Source: Yarrowia lipolytica
Lineage: Eukaryota; Ascomycota; Dipodascomycetes; Dipodascales
Assembly: GCF_001761485.1 (NCBI RefSeq)
Contig: NC_090771.1
Location: 1,674,001-1,738,000 of the forward strand
DNA length: 64,000 bases
Direction of reading: 5' to 3'
Below, in pieces: positions 1-12,350 of the stretch. Below the pieces are notes generated by a model. It did not search any database. It saw only the letters and a program-made list of their open reading frames with translations, and was not told the origin of the DNA. The position numbers and the translations under genes are program-made. Numbering within the stretch: the stretch's first letter is position 1; every line of letters starts with the position of its first letter.

Positions 1-2944
1 TCCTCATTTCGAGCAGAGTGCTACCGGTGACGGTTCTGCCTTCACGTCTGCCATGGACCTCTCGTCATCGTCATTTGTGCCTCAACAGGGAGACAATGGC
101 CCTTCTTTCTCTGGTTCAGACGCCAACCATGTGCTTCGACATCTTCAGAGCGGATCTAAGGACGCAGCCATTCGACATTGTATGGATCGACGTCTTTGGG
201 GCCATTCTATGCTGATTGCCAGCACTATGGGCCCCGAGAAGTGGAAGGATGTGGTGTCTGAGTTCATCAAGGACGATGTTCGACCTTTGTACAAGCCCAC
301 TCTTCAGTTCCTGTACTCTTCGTTTGGCGGTGTGATCCCTTCATCCGAGGCGTACGGTGACTGGAAGGAGACGGTTTCTTACCTCTTGTCCAACGCCAAG
401 GACGATGGTAGCGACTTGTCTTCTCTCGTTTCGCTTGGAGACGATCTTGTGCAGAAGGGGTATGTTGCAGCTGGCCATTTCTGCTATGTAGTTTCGCGGG
501 CTCCTTTGACAGACAAGATCACCCTCCTGGGCTCCGAGGGTCGAGATCTCGACGCCATCTTATTGTCTGAGACCTACGAGTTTGCTCTGGGTCTCAAGAC
601 CAATGTTGCGATTCCCCAGATGCAGCTATACAAGTTGGTCCATGCCGAGGTATTGGCTGATCTGGGCAATGTTGCTCAGGCCCAGCGGTACGCCGAGTAT
701 CTCAACCAGGCTCTCAAGAGCTTCACCGACAAGTCCTCCATCATTCAGCCTGCTTACATCAGCCGGCTGATTGCGTTGTCAGATCGAGTGTCGTCCACTC
801 CTGGTGCCACCACCGGTTCGTGGTTCTCTCGGCCCAAGCTGGACAAGGTGCTTGGTCATCTCGACAAGAGTCTGTCTAAGTTTGTGGCGGGTGAGGAGGC
901 CAACGTTGCTGGCGCCTCTTCTGCAAGTGACACAGTGTTCAGCCAGATTGCAGCCACCCCCGGCATTTCTCGAACCACCTCCGTGGTGGATCTGAGTCAG
1001 CAGTCTGCTGTGACTCCTGGTTACCAACAGCACCAGCCTTATGGAGTTCCTCCCACTCGAGCTTCCACAGGTAACATTCTGCGGCCTCAGGGCGGGTCTG
1101 GACCCTATGATTCGCGGCCCAGCTTGCCTCGGTCGTCGTCTGCCATGGATGCGGGTCCTTCGGGCTATGGATACGAGCGAGCTCCCTCTGTTGCCTCTGT
1201 GCATTCTGTGCAGTCTGACTACCCTCGAGTTATGTCACCCATCGACGTTGGTGGCGTGAGTGGCGGTAACAGCGCTTATGCTCCCGTTGGTGGAGCTGGT
1301 ATCTATCCTCTTCCTGCCGGTGGCTCTAGTGCTGCCAACGCATATGCTCCCGGTGCGGGTGGCAATGCAAATGCTCCCCCTTCTGGAGCTACCGCTAATG
1401 CCTACACTCCTGGTGCAACTCCCTCTGGCCCCTCTCCTTACGCTCCTCCCTCTGGAAACGTGTACGCCCCTCCCTCTGCTCCCTCTGCTTCTGGTGCTTC
1501 TCCCTATGCACCCAGCGCCTCATCTTTCTCTCCTCGTCAGCCTGCTTACGGTCGATCTTACGCCAGCACGCCTGAGCATCACATCGAGGAGGAGGAGGAG
1601 ACTGAGGCTGTGGATCAGGAGCAGGAGCCTGCGGCTGACTACTCTCACCTTGAGAACGAGAATGAGCGATATGAGCAAAAGTCTGAACCTGAACCTGAAC
1701 CGATGGCACACCCTCCTCCTGCTCAGAAGGCCCCTCCTGCGGCTCCTCCAGCCCAGCAAGCGCCTGCTCAGAAGGCTGGTCAGAAGCCTCCCGCTCGAAA
1801 GGTGGCGCCTCCCCCCAAGCCTTCTGTCAAGTCTGTCTACAACCCCTACGACCCGGGCTCTCCCGCAAAAGAAAAGAAGTCTTCAGCGGCAGCATCCAAC
1901 AAGTATGCGCCAGCTAACAGCGCCTACTCGCCTGGTAACTCTTCTGCCCCTGCTCCCACTGCCAATAAGGAGCCTGAGCCTGCAACCACGTCTGAGGCCT
2001 ACGGCTACGGCTACGGAGGTGGTTATGGAGGCTATGACCCATACTCTGGTTATCCGGCTGCTGAAGAAGAGGGCGCCGAGCCTACCGAGACGGAGGTGGA
2101 GAACGAGAAGGCCGGTGAGGCGGAGGCTGCTGCGGCTGACTACCCTGACTATGGAGTTCCCTCGTACGGCTACCAGTCTCAGGCTGCAGACGATGCTGGA
2201 GACTACGGTGACGATGAGGGTGCGATTTACACTCCTGCAGCCGTCACTCTGCCTCCCATTAGCAACCTTCCTCCGGTACCTCTTCCAGGTTTGGAACCTG
2301 CTACTTCCGCTGCTCCCCCTGCCTCTCGGTACTCAGCTCCTACCGCTGCTGCTGAGGAAGAGGACGACGACGACTTTGGCGTGGGTAACAAGAAGCCCGT
2401 TGCCAAGAAGGAGGAGAAGAAGGCGGAGGAGAAGGAAGAGCCCAAGGACGGAGGAAAGAAGGGTTGGTTTGGAGGCTGGTTCAAGAAGGGCGAACAGCAG
2501 CCTGCAGACGACAAGAAGGTGTACAAGGCTAAGCTTGGAGAGAAAAGTAACTTCTACTACTCGGAAGAGCACAAGCGGTGGATCAATGGTGATCTGCCGA
2601 TTGAGGACCAGATCAAGGGAGCTGGAGGACCTCCTCCTCCCCCCAAGGCCAAGAAGCCTGCTGGTCCCCCTGCTGGTGGCACTCCTCCCCCTCCTTCTGG
2701 AGGTGCTCCTCCGGTCGGTGCTTCTCGTGGGGCCACTCCTCCTGTGGCCACCCCTCCCGCTGCTGATACTCCTCCGGTTCCCGGAGCAGGTGGCGCTCCT
2801 CGACCGGCTGCCACGGGCGCTCCTCGACCCAAGGTGGTTGATCCTCTCGAGGGCTTCCTCACCGGTGGACCTCCTACCGGCGCTCCTAGAAAGGGTGCTC
2901 GAAAGAGTGCAAAGAGTCGATATGTAGATATTATGAACAACTAG
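1..2944 (+). CDS. SEC16: COPII coat assembly protein Sec16, C-terminal part (5' end outside window)
   Basis: The reading frame is open from base 2 to the stop at 2942-2944, about 980 residues. There is no in-frame stop before the first ATG at 53, so the gene almost certainly starts upstream of the window. The first ~290 residues are the C-terminal part of the conserved helical central domain (ACE1) of Sec16, which binds Sec13 at ER exit sites. A long Pro/Ser/Ala/Tyr-rich disordered stretch with acidic patches follows. Near residue 840-880 comes the conserved C-terminal block (GWFGGWFKK, then the KLGEKSNFYY segment), known in Sec16 to contact COPII subunits. The tail is proline-rich and ends in a basic cluster. 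Sec16 organises ER exit sites where COPII vesicles form. Full-length fungal Sec16 is usually about 2000 residues, so roughly half is present. The domain order makes the identity secure. Confidence 0.9.
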   Translation, partial: PHFEQSATGDGSAFTSAMDLSSSSFVPQQGDNGPSFSGSDANHVLRHLQSGSKDAAIRHCMDRRLWGHSMLIASTMGPEKWKDVVSEFIKDDVRPLYKPTLQFLYSSFGGVIPSSEAYGDWKETVSYLLSNAKDDGSDLSSLVSLGDDLVQKGYVAAGHFCYVVSRAPLTDKITLLGSEGRDLDAILLSETYEFALGLKTNVAIPQMQLYKLVHAEVLADLGNVAQAQRYAEYLNQALKSFTDKSSIIQPAYISRLIALSDRVSSTPGATTGSWFSRPKLDKVLGHLDKSLSKFVAGEEANVAGASSASDTVFSQIAATPGISRTTSVVDLSQQSAVTPGYQQHQPYGVPPTRASTGNILRPQGGSGPYDSRPSLPRSSSAMDAGPSGYGYERAPSVASVHSVQSDYPRVMSPIDVGGVSGGNSAYAPVGGAGIYPLPAGGSSAANAYAPGAGGNANAPPSGATANAYTPGATPSGPSPYAPPSGNVYAPPSAPSASGASPYAPSASSFSPRQPAYGRSYASTPEHHIEEEEETEAVDQEQEPAADYSHLENENERYEQKSEPEPEPMAHPPPAQKAPPAAPPAQQAPAQKAGQKPPARKVAPPPKPSVKSVYNPYDPGSPAKEKKSSAAASNKYAPANSAYSPGNSSAPAPTANKEPEPATTSEAYGYGYGGGYGGYDPYSGYPAAEEEGAEPTETEVENEKAGEAEAAAADYPDYGVPSYGYQSQAADDAGDYGDDEGAIYTPAAVTLPPISNLPPVPLPGLEPATSAAPPASRYSAPTAAAEEEDDDDFGVGNKKPVAKKEEKKAEEKEEPKDGGKKGWFGGWFKKGEQQPADDKKVYKAKLGEKSNFYYSEEHKRWINGDLPIEDQIKGAGGPPPPPKAKKPAGPPAGGTPPPPSGGAPPVGASRGATPPVATPPAADTPPVPGAGGAPRPAATGAPRPKVVDPLEGFLTGGPPTGAPRKGARKSAKSRYVDIMNN

Positions 2945-3419
2945 TTAATGAATGATCATGTTTTGATGTGTGAAGAGTAGACACGAGATGTAAGGCGGCT
3001 CCTCCTGAGTTTTGAGTGACTTGGCGCAGTTTTGTGATTCCGTGATTTGGGTTGTTATTTGCAACGAGATGTATGTTTCACGTACACACTCTCTCTTTTG
3101 AGTACTCGTAGCGTGGTGGGTGAAGGTTGTTGATTTGGTTCAGTCTGCCAACAGTATTGCAAATATGTTGGAAAATATTAAAATAAACAAAAAAAGGGAG
3201 AGTGATGTCAAACACAATGGGAGAATGGCGTATCACAGTGTTCTGCTGTGTAATCATGTAGCAGACAGTGTGGTCTATCAATAGCTTCCCACCCACTTTA
3301 ATTCAATCACGGTAGTTCTGCTCCACTAATTACTCACTTGGACGGAGCGGGCATTGTGTGTAGGGTACCATACGTTACATAACTGTAAATTAAAATAAAT
3401 GTATATGCAGGAAAATATA

Positions 3420-3450
<31 letters not shown>

Positions 3451-5866
3451 ATATAAAACGAAGTCCTGTTTAATAGCTCTGTCTTGGGACATATATAATA
3501 TATATATATATTATATAAACGGAGTCTGTTTATAGCTCTGTCTGGGACGCACCAAGTTGGATACGAGTATGTACTGGTGCGAAAATTAGTTGAATAGACC
3601 AATTAGACAAGTTCTATGGCTTCCCAGGTTGTATCTGGAGGGGAAGCTATAGCTGTGGTTCGTATTATTGCATAGTAGTTCAAAGTGAAGTTTCTTGGGC
3701 AGAGGGTATTATTCTGTTCCTTAAGGCTTGTGATTACTGTCTGGTGAATTGATGACTAAGACTCGATCGTAGGCATAAATACTGCTATATCTCGACTGCT
3801 TGTAGCTATCCAGGGTGTAGATCGTGACGTTCCAATAGTGTGAAGACATTAGCTCTTTGAGTGCAGTGTCACAGAAGAGGATATGGACTACTATAGGTTA
3901 TTGTACAGTAGTAGCTACCAAGTACAGAAATTAGGAACTATGGAACATTTAGGATCTATAAGTACTATATTGCGACGTACTTTGGAGGTATCGTATGTAT
4001 TGTGCAAGACTTAACTTGAGAGTTCTGAAATCAGACATTGGTCCCAGGACCCGGTTTGAAACATTTAGTTGAGAATACAGGGTCTAGACAGAACCACTGA
4101 CGATTTGAAGCCATCTTTCAGAGTCGTTCAATGATTAGCTATAGTACTTGCATTCTCAATTATCATATGCGTCACATTACACACATAAACAGCTTACTTA
4201 TAACCCTGCCCCGATCATTTCGGTTTCTTCGGTCTCCACAGTGCCTGGCTATCACTTTCTCGGCACTACAACCAAATCCTGGTGCCCACCACCAAGCCTA
4301 TGCATGGCAGGATAGATCGACAGCCATTGGATCAGTTTTATGTATGATGTAACCTACGGAGGAGCCAACGGTCTGGATCAGGTTTGTTTGGAGACTTCCA
4401 GTCCGACGTCGGCCGGACAATGAGTCGACTCTTGGCACCGTACACTCCATCCAATGGCTCTCGAGCATGCACGGCCATCTTTTGATCTGATAACTGCAGT
4501 GCCAAGACTGATGAAAAAGATTACCTGAACCATGTACGACGAGTATGCAAGAGAAAGAGGATATTTGGAAGCAAGCAGAGTCATGTAAGAGTCCAACAGC
4601 TAAAGTGGTGTGTGTGTTGCACTGTGCTACCTCTCTATAGTACGATAAAGTGCTCGTTTTGTGATTTTCACGCCTAGCCCGTTTTTTCTAGCGTGCTGAT
4701 ATAGCGTCTTCGATGGATGTAACTTGTTTTGTTTGGTCAAAAGTCATTGTTCAATGTAATGCAACCCCAAAGGCTATGTGAAACTATACAACATCAGTAA
4801 TAGCAGCAGAGAGCGAGTAGCGATGGTAGGTAGATGCTGTTGAGCAGTATTCCAATATGTGCTCGTAAGCCACAGTCAAACATTTGTATATATGCACGAA
4901 GCGCAAAAGTCAAAGGCAAAAGAAGAAAAGTCAGACTCTCGGTAATTATAGTTGAAGGACCGACATGGAATCCATAGACTGAAATTTACAGGTCTTACAC
5001 TTGAGCAATAGAGTAAAAACGCAATTGAAGGAGGCACTGAGTTATGATCGAGGAAATAATATTCGGAGAAGAAGGTCAAGGAGGTACTTGTGGTTATCTC
5101 TCAGCCACATAACTCACACCCCTAGATATCACTCACGCGGCACCTTCCCTACTTCCCCGCAGACTGCTCACTAAACTCTACACCCCAAACTCACATGGAA
5201 TGGCCTCGAAACACCACAGGTTACAGTAGATCAAGGTTTAGAGCTTGACGGAGGCTGAGTTTGCTGAGCGGTGTGCGCGAACTACAGGGTGAAAAAGCGA
5301 CAATAACAAGGAGATGATGGAGTAATTATGTACACATTATGGTGATGTATCCAATCTCGTTACATTCAAATCAATGTAGTTGCATAACAATAGAAGCGCT
5401 TCCGTATATACTAACACATCCCCTATTTGCAATGTACAAATTTTACCCATACCCACTAATGGTTATCTCCTATCTCCTCCAACACCACCACAAGGTTAAC
5501 CTCGCGGGTGAAAAATGGAAGCTCATTTCATTCCAGGACACAAGTGTCTTTGAATAACGTCTTAGTGGATCTGTCTGTTCAGCCACAACTACATTACAAG
5601 TAAAGCTATCCAATAGGTAAATAGGTAATCATCATCATTCATTCATTTATATACCGACTTAGGCCAGTGTTTTTTGTGTGTTTCGTCTCCTCTAACAAAT
5701 CTATCTCTCTCAATAAATAAACTGCCCGTTCCTTGCACCTCTCCAAGTCGGTCTCTAGCCAGTCGCTGCTGTCCTGTGTATAAAAAATGGTGGACGCGCG
5801 CCATATGCTGAGACTCTGATCGAGAAGAATGCCGTACTGATGGCGTTAATAAATAAGGGATTCCAT
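2945..5866. other. Intergenic, SEC16 to HAC1 3' ends
   Basis: These 2.9 kb lie between the 3' ends of two convergent genes. Only short open frames occur, none with recognisable protein character. The stretch holds the duplicated TA-rich unit at 3419-3548. I see no RNA gene or mobile element. Confidence 0.6.
3419..3548. repeat. Imperfect tandem duplication with (TA)n tracts
   Basis: Two TA microsatellite tracts (about 3425-3453 and 3491-3516) are each followed by nearly the same ~35-nt segment: 3452-3490 and 3514-3548. Both segments contain TAGCTCTGTC and end in GGGAC. They differ by several small indels, so the duplication is not fresh. Confidence 0.75.
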
Positions 5867-6813
5867 TCACTCCAATCCCCCAAACAGGTTGCTGACGCTC
5901 GACTCATAGTGAGCTAGATCAGCAATAAAGTCGTGCTGGGCAGGCTGCTTGTTGTCTTCAAACAGGGTGAAGTCATCCGACAGTCCATGCAGTCCAAGCT
6001 CGTCGTCAACGGGCTCGTCCTTGATGAAAATGAAATCTTGTGCCGACGCTGCTGGTCAGTAGTTGCGACAGTCATCACTGCTGGATGACGCGCCCGGTCC
6101 ACAAGATAATCAGTTTCGTCGCAGGACAGAGTCGACGATGGCGAGCCTGAGCCAGTGCTCTCAGCTAGTTCGGGGGGGGAGGAGGACTCCGTGTGGAGGA
6201 GAAAGTTTGTAGAGTCGACTTCCTCGGTCTTCACAATAGGAGAGTCGGGGACGACGGTCTCATTATCGTGGTTGAAGAGGGTGGGCGCGCTGGCGAGACC
6301 CATGGGCTGGGAAGGAGCCGCGGTGGGCATCTCCAACTTGGGGGCCATAGACACATCGCTCATGTCGGGGACATCAACGCCGGCCAAAGCTCCGGAAGAC
6401 TTGGCCATGTTGACGAGCGACGAGAGCTGCTGCAGCTTGGCCACCAGCGAGTAGTGTTGTTCCATGAGGTGCATGTTGGTCTTCTTGGACTCAGTCACCT
6501 GGTGGTGTAGATCGTTGTTTTCGGACGACAACTCCGAGCACTTCTTCTCCAGGTCCTCCAAATGTCGTCGCTTCTTCTCTCGAGACGCATGTGCCGCCTG
6601 CCGGTTTCGCATGATCCGCTCGATGCGTCTCTGCTCCTTTTCGTTCTCTGTCTTAGCTCTCTTTCGAGGGGGAAGAGCACCAGCAGGAAGGGGCAGAGTG
6701 AGATCCTTCTTTCGCTTGTCTCCAGACTCGGGAGAGCCAGGAGAATCAGCTGTCAGGGGAGATCCCAGGTCCTCGGGGGTGGGAGTAAAGGACTCTTCTC
6801 GCTTGATAGACAT
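5867..6813 (-). CDS. HAC1: bZIP unfolded-protein-response factor Hac1 (Ire1-spliced)
   Basis: The ATG is at 6813. The protein carries a bZIP domain: basic region at residues 59-84 with the NRQAAHASR signature (70-78), then a leucine zipper to about 130. Read without splicing, the frame stops at 5914-5916 (299 aa). Removing the 29-nt segment 6052-6080 switches the frame and gives a 305-residue protein ending at 5867-5869. Its new tail (AQDFIFIKDEPVDDELGLHG...) is acidic and looks like an activation domain, whereas the unspliced tail is Ser/Thr-rich. Hac1 is the nuclear transcription factor made when Ire1 senses misfolded proteins in the ER and cuts this mRNA. A TATA tract lies at 7020-7030, about 210 bases upstream of the ATG. 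A 29-nt HAC1 intron is known in Y. lipolytica and matches. Confidence 0.95.
6052..6080 (-). other. HAC1: HAC1 non-conventional (Ire1) intron, 29 nt
   Basis: On the coding strand each boundary sits in a 7-nt loop cut after the third base. The 5' loop CAG^CAGT (6083-6077) is closed by the 6-bp stem GTCATC/GATGAC. The 3' loop CAG^CAGC (6054-6048) is closed by CTGAC/GTCGG. These fit the CNG^CNG rule for Ire1 substrates. There are no GT-AG borders. The length, 29 nt, is not a multiple of three, so splicing changes the C-terminus. Confidence 0.93.
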
Positions 6814-9800
6814 GGTGGTTAGGCAATGGCAAATACGAGTGGCAAAGAAACTAGGGGGAGTGACAGGAGTAGTGTCGTGGAGAGTCGTGGAAAGTGTCGG
6901 GGTATGATGTCGGAGATCAGGTTGACCAAGATTGACTGGTGGTCGGGTGGTCTGAGTTGTTTTGGTGTACTAGTCTGTGTAACGACTTGTCTGATTAGAT
7001 AGGAAAAGGCGTCTCCAGCTATATATATATCGCTACGGTCCTGCGCCTACCTCTATGCGAGCATGGTTGCCCCATTTCTTTGTTTGGCCTGCAAGTGCCA
7101 AACACAAAAGCGTAAATAAAAAGCGTAATTCCGCCAGGTCTATTTTAGGTGTCTGGAGGATATAGAGGGTGAGAGCACGTGTTTGGGTGCGGGATGAGTG
7201 TCGGTGGCAAACCGTGTATGCTATGGAGACAATGATATAGAGTGCCATGCGGCATATATTTCGGTTATCGACTAGTCATCTTTTTTTGCCACATACACTA
7301 CCCCCATGGGCTGTCGTTTGATGTGTTATTTTAACTAGGTCACCTTGCCACACTCAAAGACGGGTAACCCTTAGACCGGGTAATTGCATTGATACGCGTA
7401 GAAGGACCGTCGATCGATAAGAGTGGTGGAGGCAATGATAATTGCGCAGTTGAGCGCTCCACTGAGTAACTGTCAATGATTTGTAAAAACGCCCGGGCTA
7501 ATCCCAAGAGGTTCTTGTCCAGCTAATCTCTCCCCCAACGCTCCAGCATCCGCTCATATCATTTTCTGGGCTAGCTCAGCTCCCCTTCTATAATGGTCCA
7601 CTGGCCATGGTTATAGCGCACATTTTGCACATTGGCACCTTGGTACAATGAGGGCCGTCTGAGCTCTCCGAAAGCGTCACTCCCACAACCCTGATCTGCC
7701 GCGTTAGCCTTTGCCCCCATGTGCTCTTCACGTGGGTTGTGCGTGAGGGGTTTACACACTGTGCGATGATATAGAAGAGTGGAATGAGGGTGGATAAGAG
7801 GGTACGAGTAGACGATACAGAAAGTCGCATAAGTAATGAACCGGTGGCCTCGTAGTAACGATATGCAACAGCTCACCTTTCGATTCATCGTCCCCAGATA
7901 ATATATAACAAACTCTATCGAACTGGAACATGCCGTAGAGCGACTTGTGTGGATAGTGAGATACAAGTACCAGCACCTAATTACGATACGATTGAAGTTG
8001 AAACGAAACAGTCAACGTCGAAAGCGACTGTGTAAAGAGACTTGACACAAACAATGGAATAATATCGGAGTTAGCGAGGTGAGCTCCAAGTACGATACGA
8101 TCCATGAGTGCAAACAATGGGGAAGGTACATACGTCAGATGGATCCGGAAGGTGTGCTACATTGTATGGCAGTGGCACGACACACAGTTGATCCACGCCC
8201 AGCTGAACTTCCTCTGGGTTATGGGGCACCGCCTTGGTTCACCATCGCCCCCTTCAAACTCAACCCCTACGCGTGATATGGTTGCTGTCTCGGCTCTAAC
8301 GTTCCAGGTGGGAGACACTCGCGTCGTAGACTTCAGAGTTGGTTCAGACGCGGAGTTGAAGCAGAAGGAGACGGCCAGGCAGTTTCGAAGCAACAGCAGA
8401 CGACAGTCTTCGATGCTGCTTGGCATGACCCGTGCAGGGGTGAGTGGAATTAGAGAGTCTGAACGACTCTGAGAGAAGCCAAGATCGGCCTTTTTTCTGT
8501 AAGGGTTCATGAGATGTACGGTGGGTGGTTGTTTTGTATCCTCACTAAGAGGCGTTGATCTTGTGATGGTATGGATGGAGACAACATGGAGTCGTCAATC
8601 AAACAACATCCTGTCATTCCACCTCCCTAAAATGTCATCTCCATGGCACGACCTCTCGCTTCGAAGCGGCCCTTGTCTCGAATGCGAGGGAGGCCGTTTT
8701 ACGTTAGCCTACTATGGAAAAAGCATATCGTATCGTCGAGTAAGGACCGTGTTGTAATGGAGCAATGGTCATATAGATATCTCCGGTTTCTGTAGACGTG
8801 GAAGACTGTGCTTCCATGGTCATTTTGAGCCAATTTCCGTCTTCATGGGATTACTCTGACCGGTTTTTATCGACACTCCACCTTCCCTAGAACTCACCCC
8901 AAAGTCAAAAATGCATATTAAATACTAGACGTCGATATTCATGTCTCACGCCATTGTGCAATGGATAGATTCGGGAAGAAAAGTGCTGTAAAAATTAAGT
9001 GATAATTTGGACTGGAAAGCATGGGCTAGATCATTGGGGGGTTGGTACGCCATTGTATGGTAGTTGGTCCCAAATACTAGCTCCTCGCTACAGTAATACC
9101 TCAGGTCCACATTCTACGCTGTAGCATGCTTGTGAGGGGAACAGGGGATCGCTGAAAAATTGTAATGCAAAAATACGACCTTGGATGCACCACGGAATGA
9201 GTGAGCAAAAAAAATGAGCAGAAGCCGCACAGCTTCGAGTATTTACTGTGGACCACGGAGAGCTCGAGTGGCCCCAGGAAAATGGCTGAATTTGACTGGC
9301 CAGTTTGACACCCGTCAGTCTGTTGTGACAGCTAATTGCCTCTACGGGCGGCACCCTGGGTGATCATTCCATCTGCCAAGCATGCTGCTTCCGTGCAGAT
9401 AATTAAAAGCTCCATTGTCCAGATTAAAACAAACCTCCGTGTTTGACGTCTCGGTGGCTCTCAGGGAGTCACGGACGAGGACAATGCGGAGATACCTTGA
9501 GAGTCACGTGGGAATGTCCAAGCAGCCTTGTTACAGAAACCACGTTTGAGTCCGTACAGTCCGTTTCGGTTATGTGTGTTGCTGCTGTAGTGTGTGACCG
9601 CATCCGGTGTATCAGCTACCCTATAATTAGATACTTGTTGAACTTGTGATGTCACATATGCTACTGTGGTGCTGTGGGTGTGGTTGTGCCGCCCATGTTG
9701 ACACCAATGAGCCCTTCTGAACCGGTAGCTACCGTCTTACTTGTCTATCTTTATCCGCAGATATTCAGCCGCTATTAGTGAAGCCCCCTATTACAATAGC

Positions 9801-12350
9801 TACTCCTATCTTATCCCTTTTCTGAAACCCTACCTTTCCCGTGCTCTCGTTTCATACCTGCAGTCCGACGCCCTGCCTTGTACTTTGGAGAAGTGAGACA
9901 CACTGCAACAGGCATTGTTGTCTCGGATGGCGTATAGCCTGCCAGTCAGCCAGTGGGAGCGCGTGTCTTTCGCGGCTGACGAGAGTGAGAGAACTTGGAT
10001 CACACGAGAATGGTGCGAGTAAGATTGCACGTATTGACATGAGTCTTGCTCAACAATGGTCATAGACCTCCTTCTTAGCAGTAACGTGCGGCAAAGTGAT
10101 ATGCACGAGGTCAATGTTGGCTTTATTAATAGCTCAGCATTATGGCAGTTGTTTGGTGTGTTTATATCGACCCTCAGTACAAGTATGTGCTCACAGAGCT
10201 GATACGAGTCGGGTGGGTGACAATGTGATGAGTACAACCACTTGTAGGTAACTTGTGATCGTACGTGTCTATATACCCATTTCAGGTCCACCTCCACCCA
10301 CAGAGCTGCCATATCATCCACGCTGCTACAAAAAACACTATCGACGCCTTCTCATAACCTCACATTCCATAGCCACCCTTAACCGCTGCTCTCAGATCTC
10401 CACCAACTTTGTTACCGCAGCTGGCATTTTACCCTACCTGTAGTGCCCTAACCCGAGAAGACACCCTAACCATACTCGAGCACTGTAGATCCGTGCTACA
10501 TGCACACATCACGTGGGTGCGGAGGTCACGTGCCCGTCGGACATTTAGGCCGTTGCTATGACCATCGTATACGAGACTATTAACAGGGGTGAGCGTTAAG
10601 GTGCAGTTGGTATAAGAGCGAGCATGAGGTAAACAAGAGCGATAAACATGGATACACACCAGAGAGATAAGCATTCACGGAGACACGGCGGCGAGCAGCT
10701 ACAGTAACGGTAAGTCGACGACGTACCAAAAACATTGCAAGCAGCACCAAACACGTCGCCATACCCACACAAGATCTTACAGCGTGCTACAAGTAGCCCA
10801 GACCCGTACCTGTGCTCTCGTTGGGCACTAAAAGCAGTAAACGACAAACACCAGAGACGCTAATTAACCAGCTTCAAATACAGGCACTGTAGGCATAGCA
10901 GGTCATTAGTATGACCACTTGTACGGCGACTACCTGTACTCGTACAAGTATGTACAGCATAGTAGCTATTGAGCACGGTACGACACAACCTGCATATCAG
11001 TTTCACCGATCCACTCCCTGGACGCGTCTGAGACAAACACGTCAAATATTATTTCCACAGAATGTTTCCCCAGTCCCTCACAAACAACAGAGCTACTTAT
11101 ATGTACTGGTACTCATACTCTAGACCCTGTACGGGTAATCCAAACTTCACGTGGTTACGATACTCCCGAGATCTATGAACCTTGACGACGGAGTATACAT
11201 GGCAACAACAGATGAAGAAGAGTAGGATATACAGACAGATGGCGACGTAAAGCTACATTCCAGACACCTCAAGAGATATAGCGTATGGTCAGCACCAACA
11301 CAGATTCCTAATAGTGGTTATCGTACTTCCTCATCACCTGTGACGACATCACTTCATCAGAAAATAAGCTCCCGTGTCGATCTTTAAAGACTAACCATAA
11401 CAACACTCACTTCCCCATGCGATACTCCCAACAGGCCCTGTCGACGATAGTGAGGAAATCAGTGGACAGATGTTGAGAGCATGTCTGGTGTACTATTCAC
11501 TTATATGCACGAACTCCACATTCCACCCAGCTGAACATGTACAGAAATGGTGCATGTGTGCGTCTGCCTGCAGACTCGGGAGGTGGTTTTCAGTCACGGT
11601 TACAGGCCTCTTCATTCCCCCTTGAGACAAACATTTGCTTTTACTGCCCTGAAACAGTTATGCTATGATTGACATGAAATCTCATGGCTTCAGCTGGGTT
11701 TGGTTTTCCTTAGTGCCATCTTTCTTTTCTTGTCAGCAGCACATAAGGTTTGGTGGTAACCGCAGTAACCCCATTTCGGGCCAATTCAAAACAAGACCAC
11801 GAAAACAGACACGAGTGGAGTTGAACGTGTCGTAGTACTGTTAAAGCGAATATGAGGTGGTATTCGGGGTAGAAATCAGCATAAATATTGACTGAACTAC
11901 TTAAAATACCAAAAAAACCCTCCAAAATGCCTATTAAATGGTACTATCCCCTCAGGCCATCTTTGGGAGTCACAACAAACAAGCAAATAGAGTTTCGCAA
12001 AGACCAGTAAGCAAAAAAGTATACCACTGCAATTATTGAGCTACCCACACTAAGTCGAATCGGTCTCAAGTCTCGTTCTCCATTGCACCCACCTGCTGAC
12101 TTGTCAGTAATTCATTCATTCATTGCTCTGGACTGATTAAACAAACACCGACAGCTTGAAACGACAGGCCACATTCAACTGATACGACATTCTTCTTCTA
12201 CTCACGATAGAGAACGGTACAGTAGACAACTGACACTGACAGCTTCCTATTGGAGTAAGGTGAACACACGTTTACGACAGAAATTCGATATTGCAAGACA
12301 TCCAAACCGCCAGCTCGACACTGCATCGCTACTTCACTACAACTTCTTCT
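6814..12350. other. Long intergenic region upstream of HAC1 and of the 995-aa gene
   Basis: This 5.5-kb stretch lies between two divergent genes. Near HAC1 there is a TATA tract (7020-7030) and a CACGTG (7176-7181). Open frames up to ~160 codons occur, but they lack convincing starts and protein-like composition. Words built on GTAC (for example around 10937-10960) recur. I see no tRNA or repeat family. Confidence 0.5.

Noticed and set aside
1260-2927. 555-codon frame overlapping SEC16
   Set aside because: It is the shifted frame of the Pro/Ala/Ser-rich Sec16 region, giving Leu/Arg/Pro low complexity. SEC16 explains the openness.
9830-10321. 163-codon minus-strand frame in the long intergenic region
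   Set aside because: It opens with GTG and has no domain signal. Its Cys/His/Ser-rich composition is typical of non-coding DNA here.
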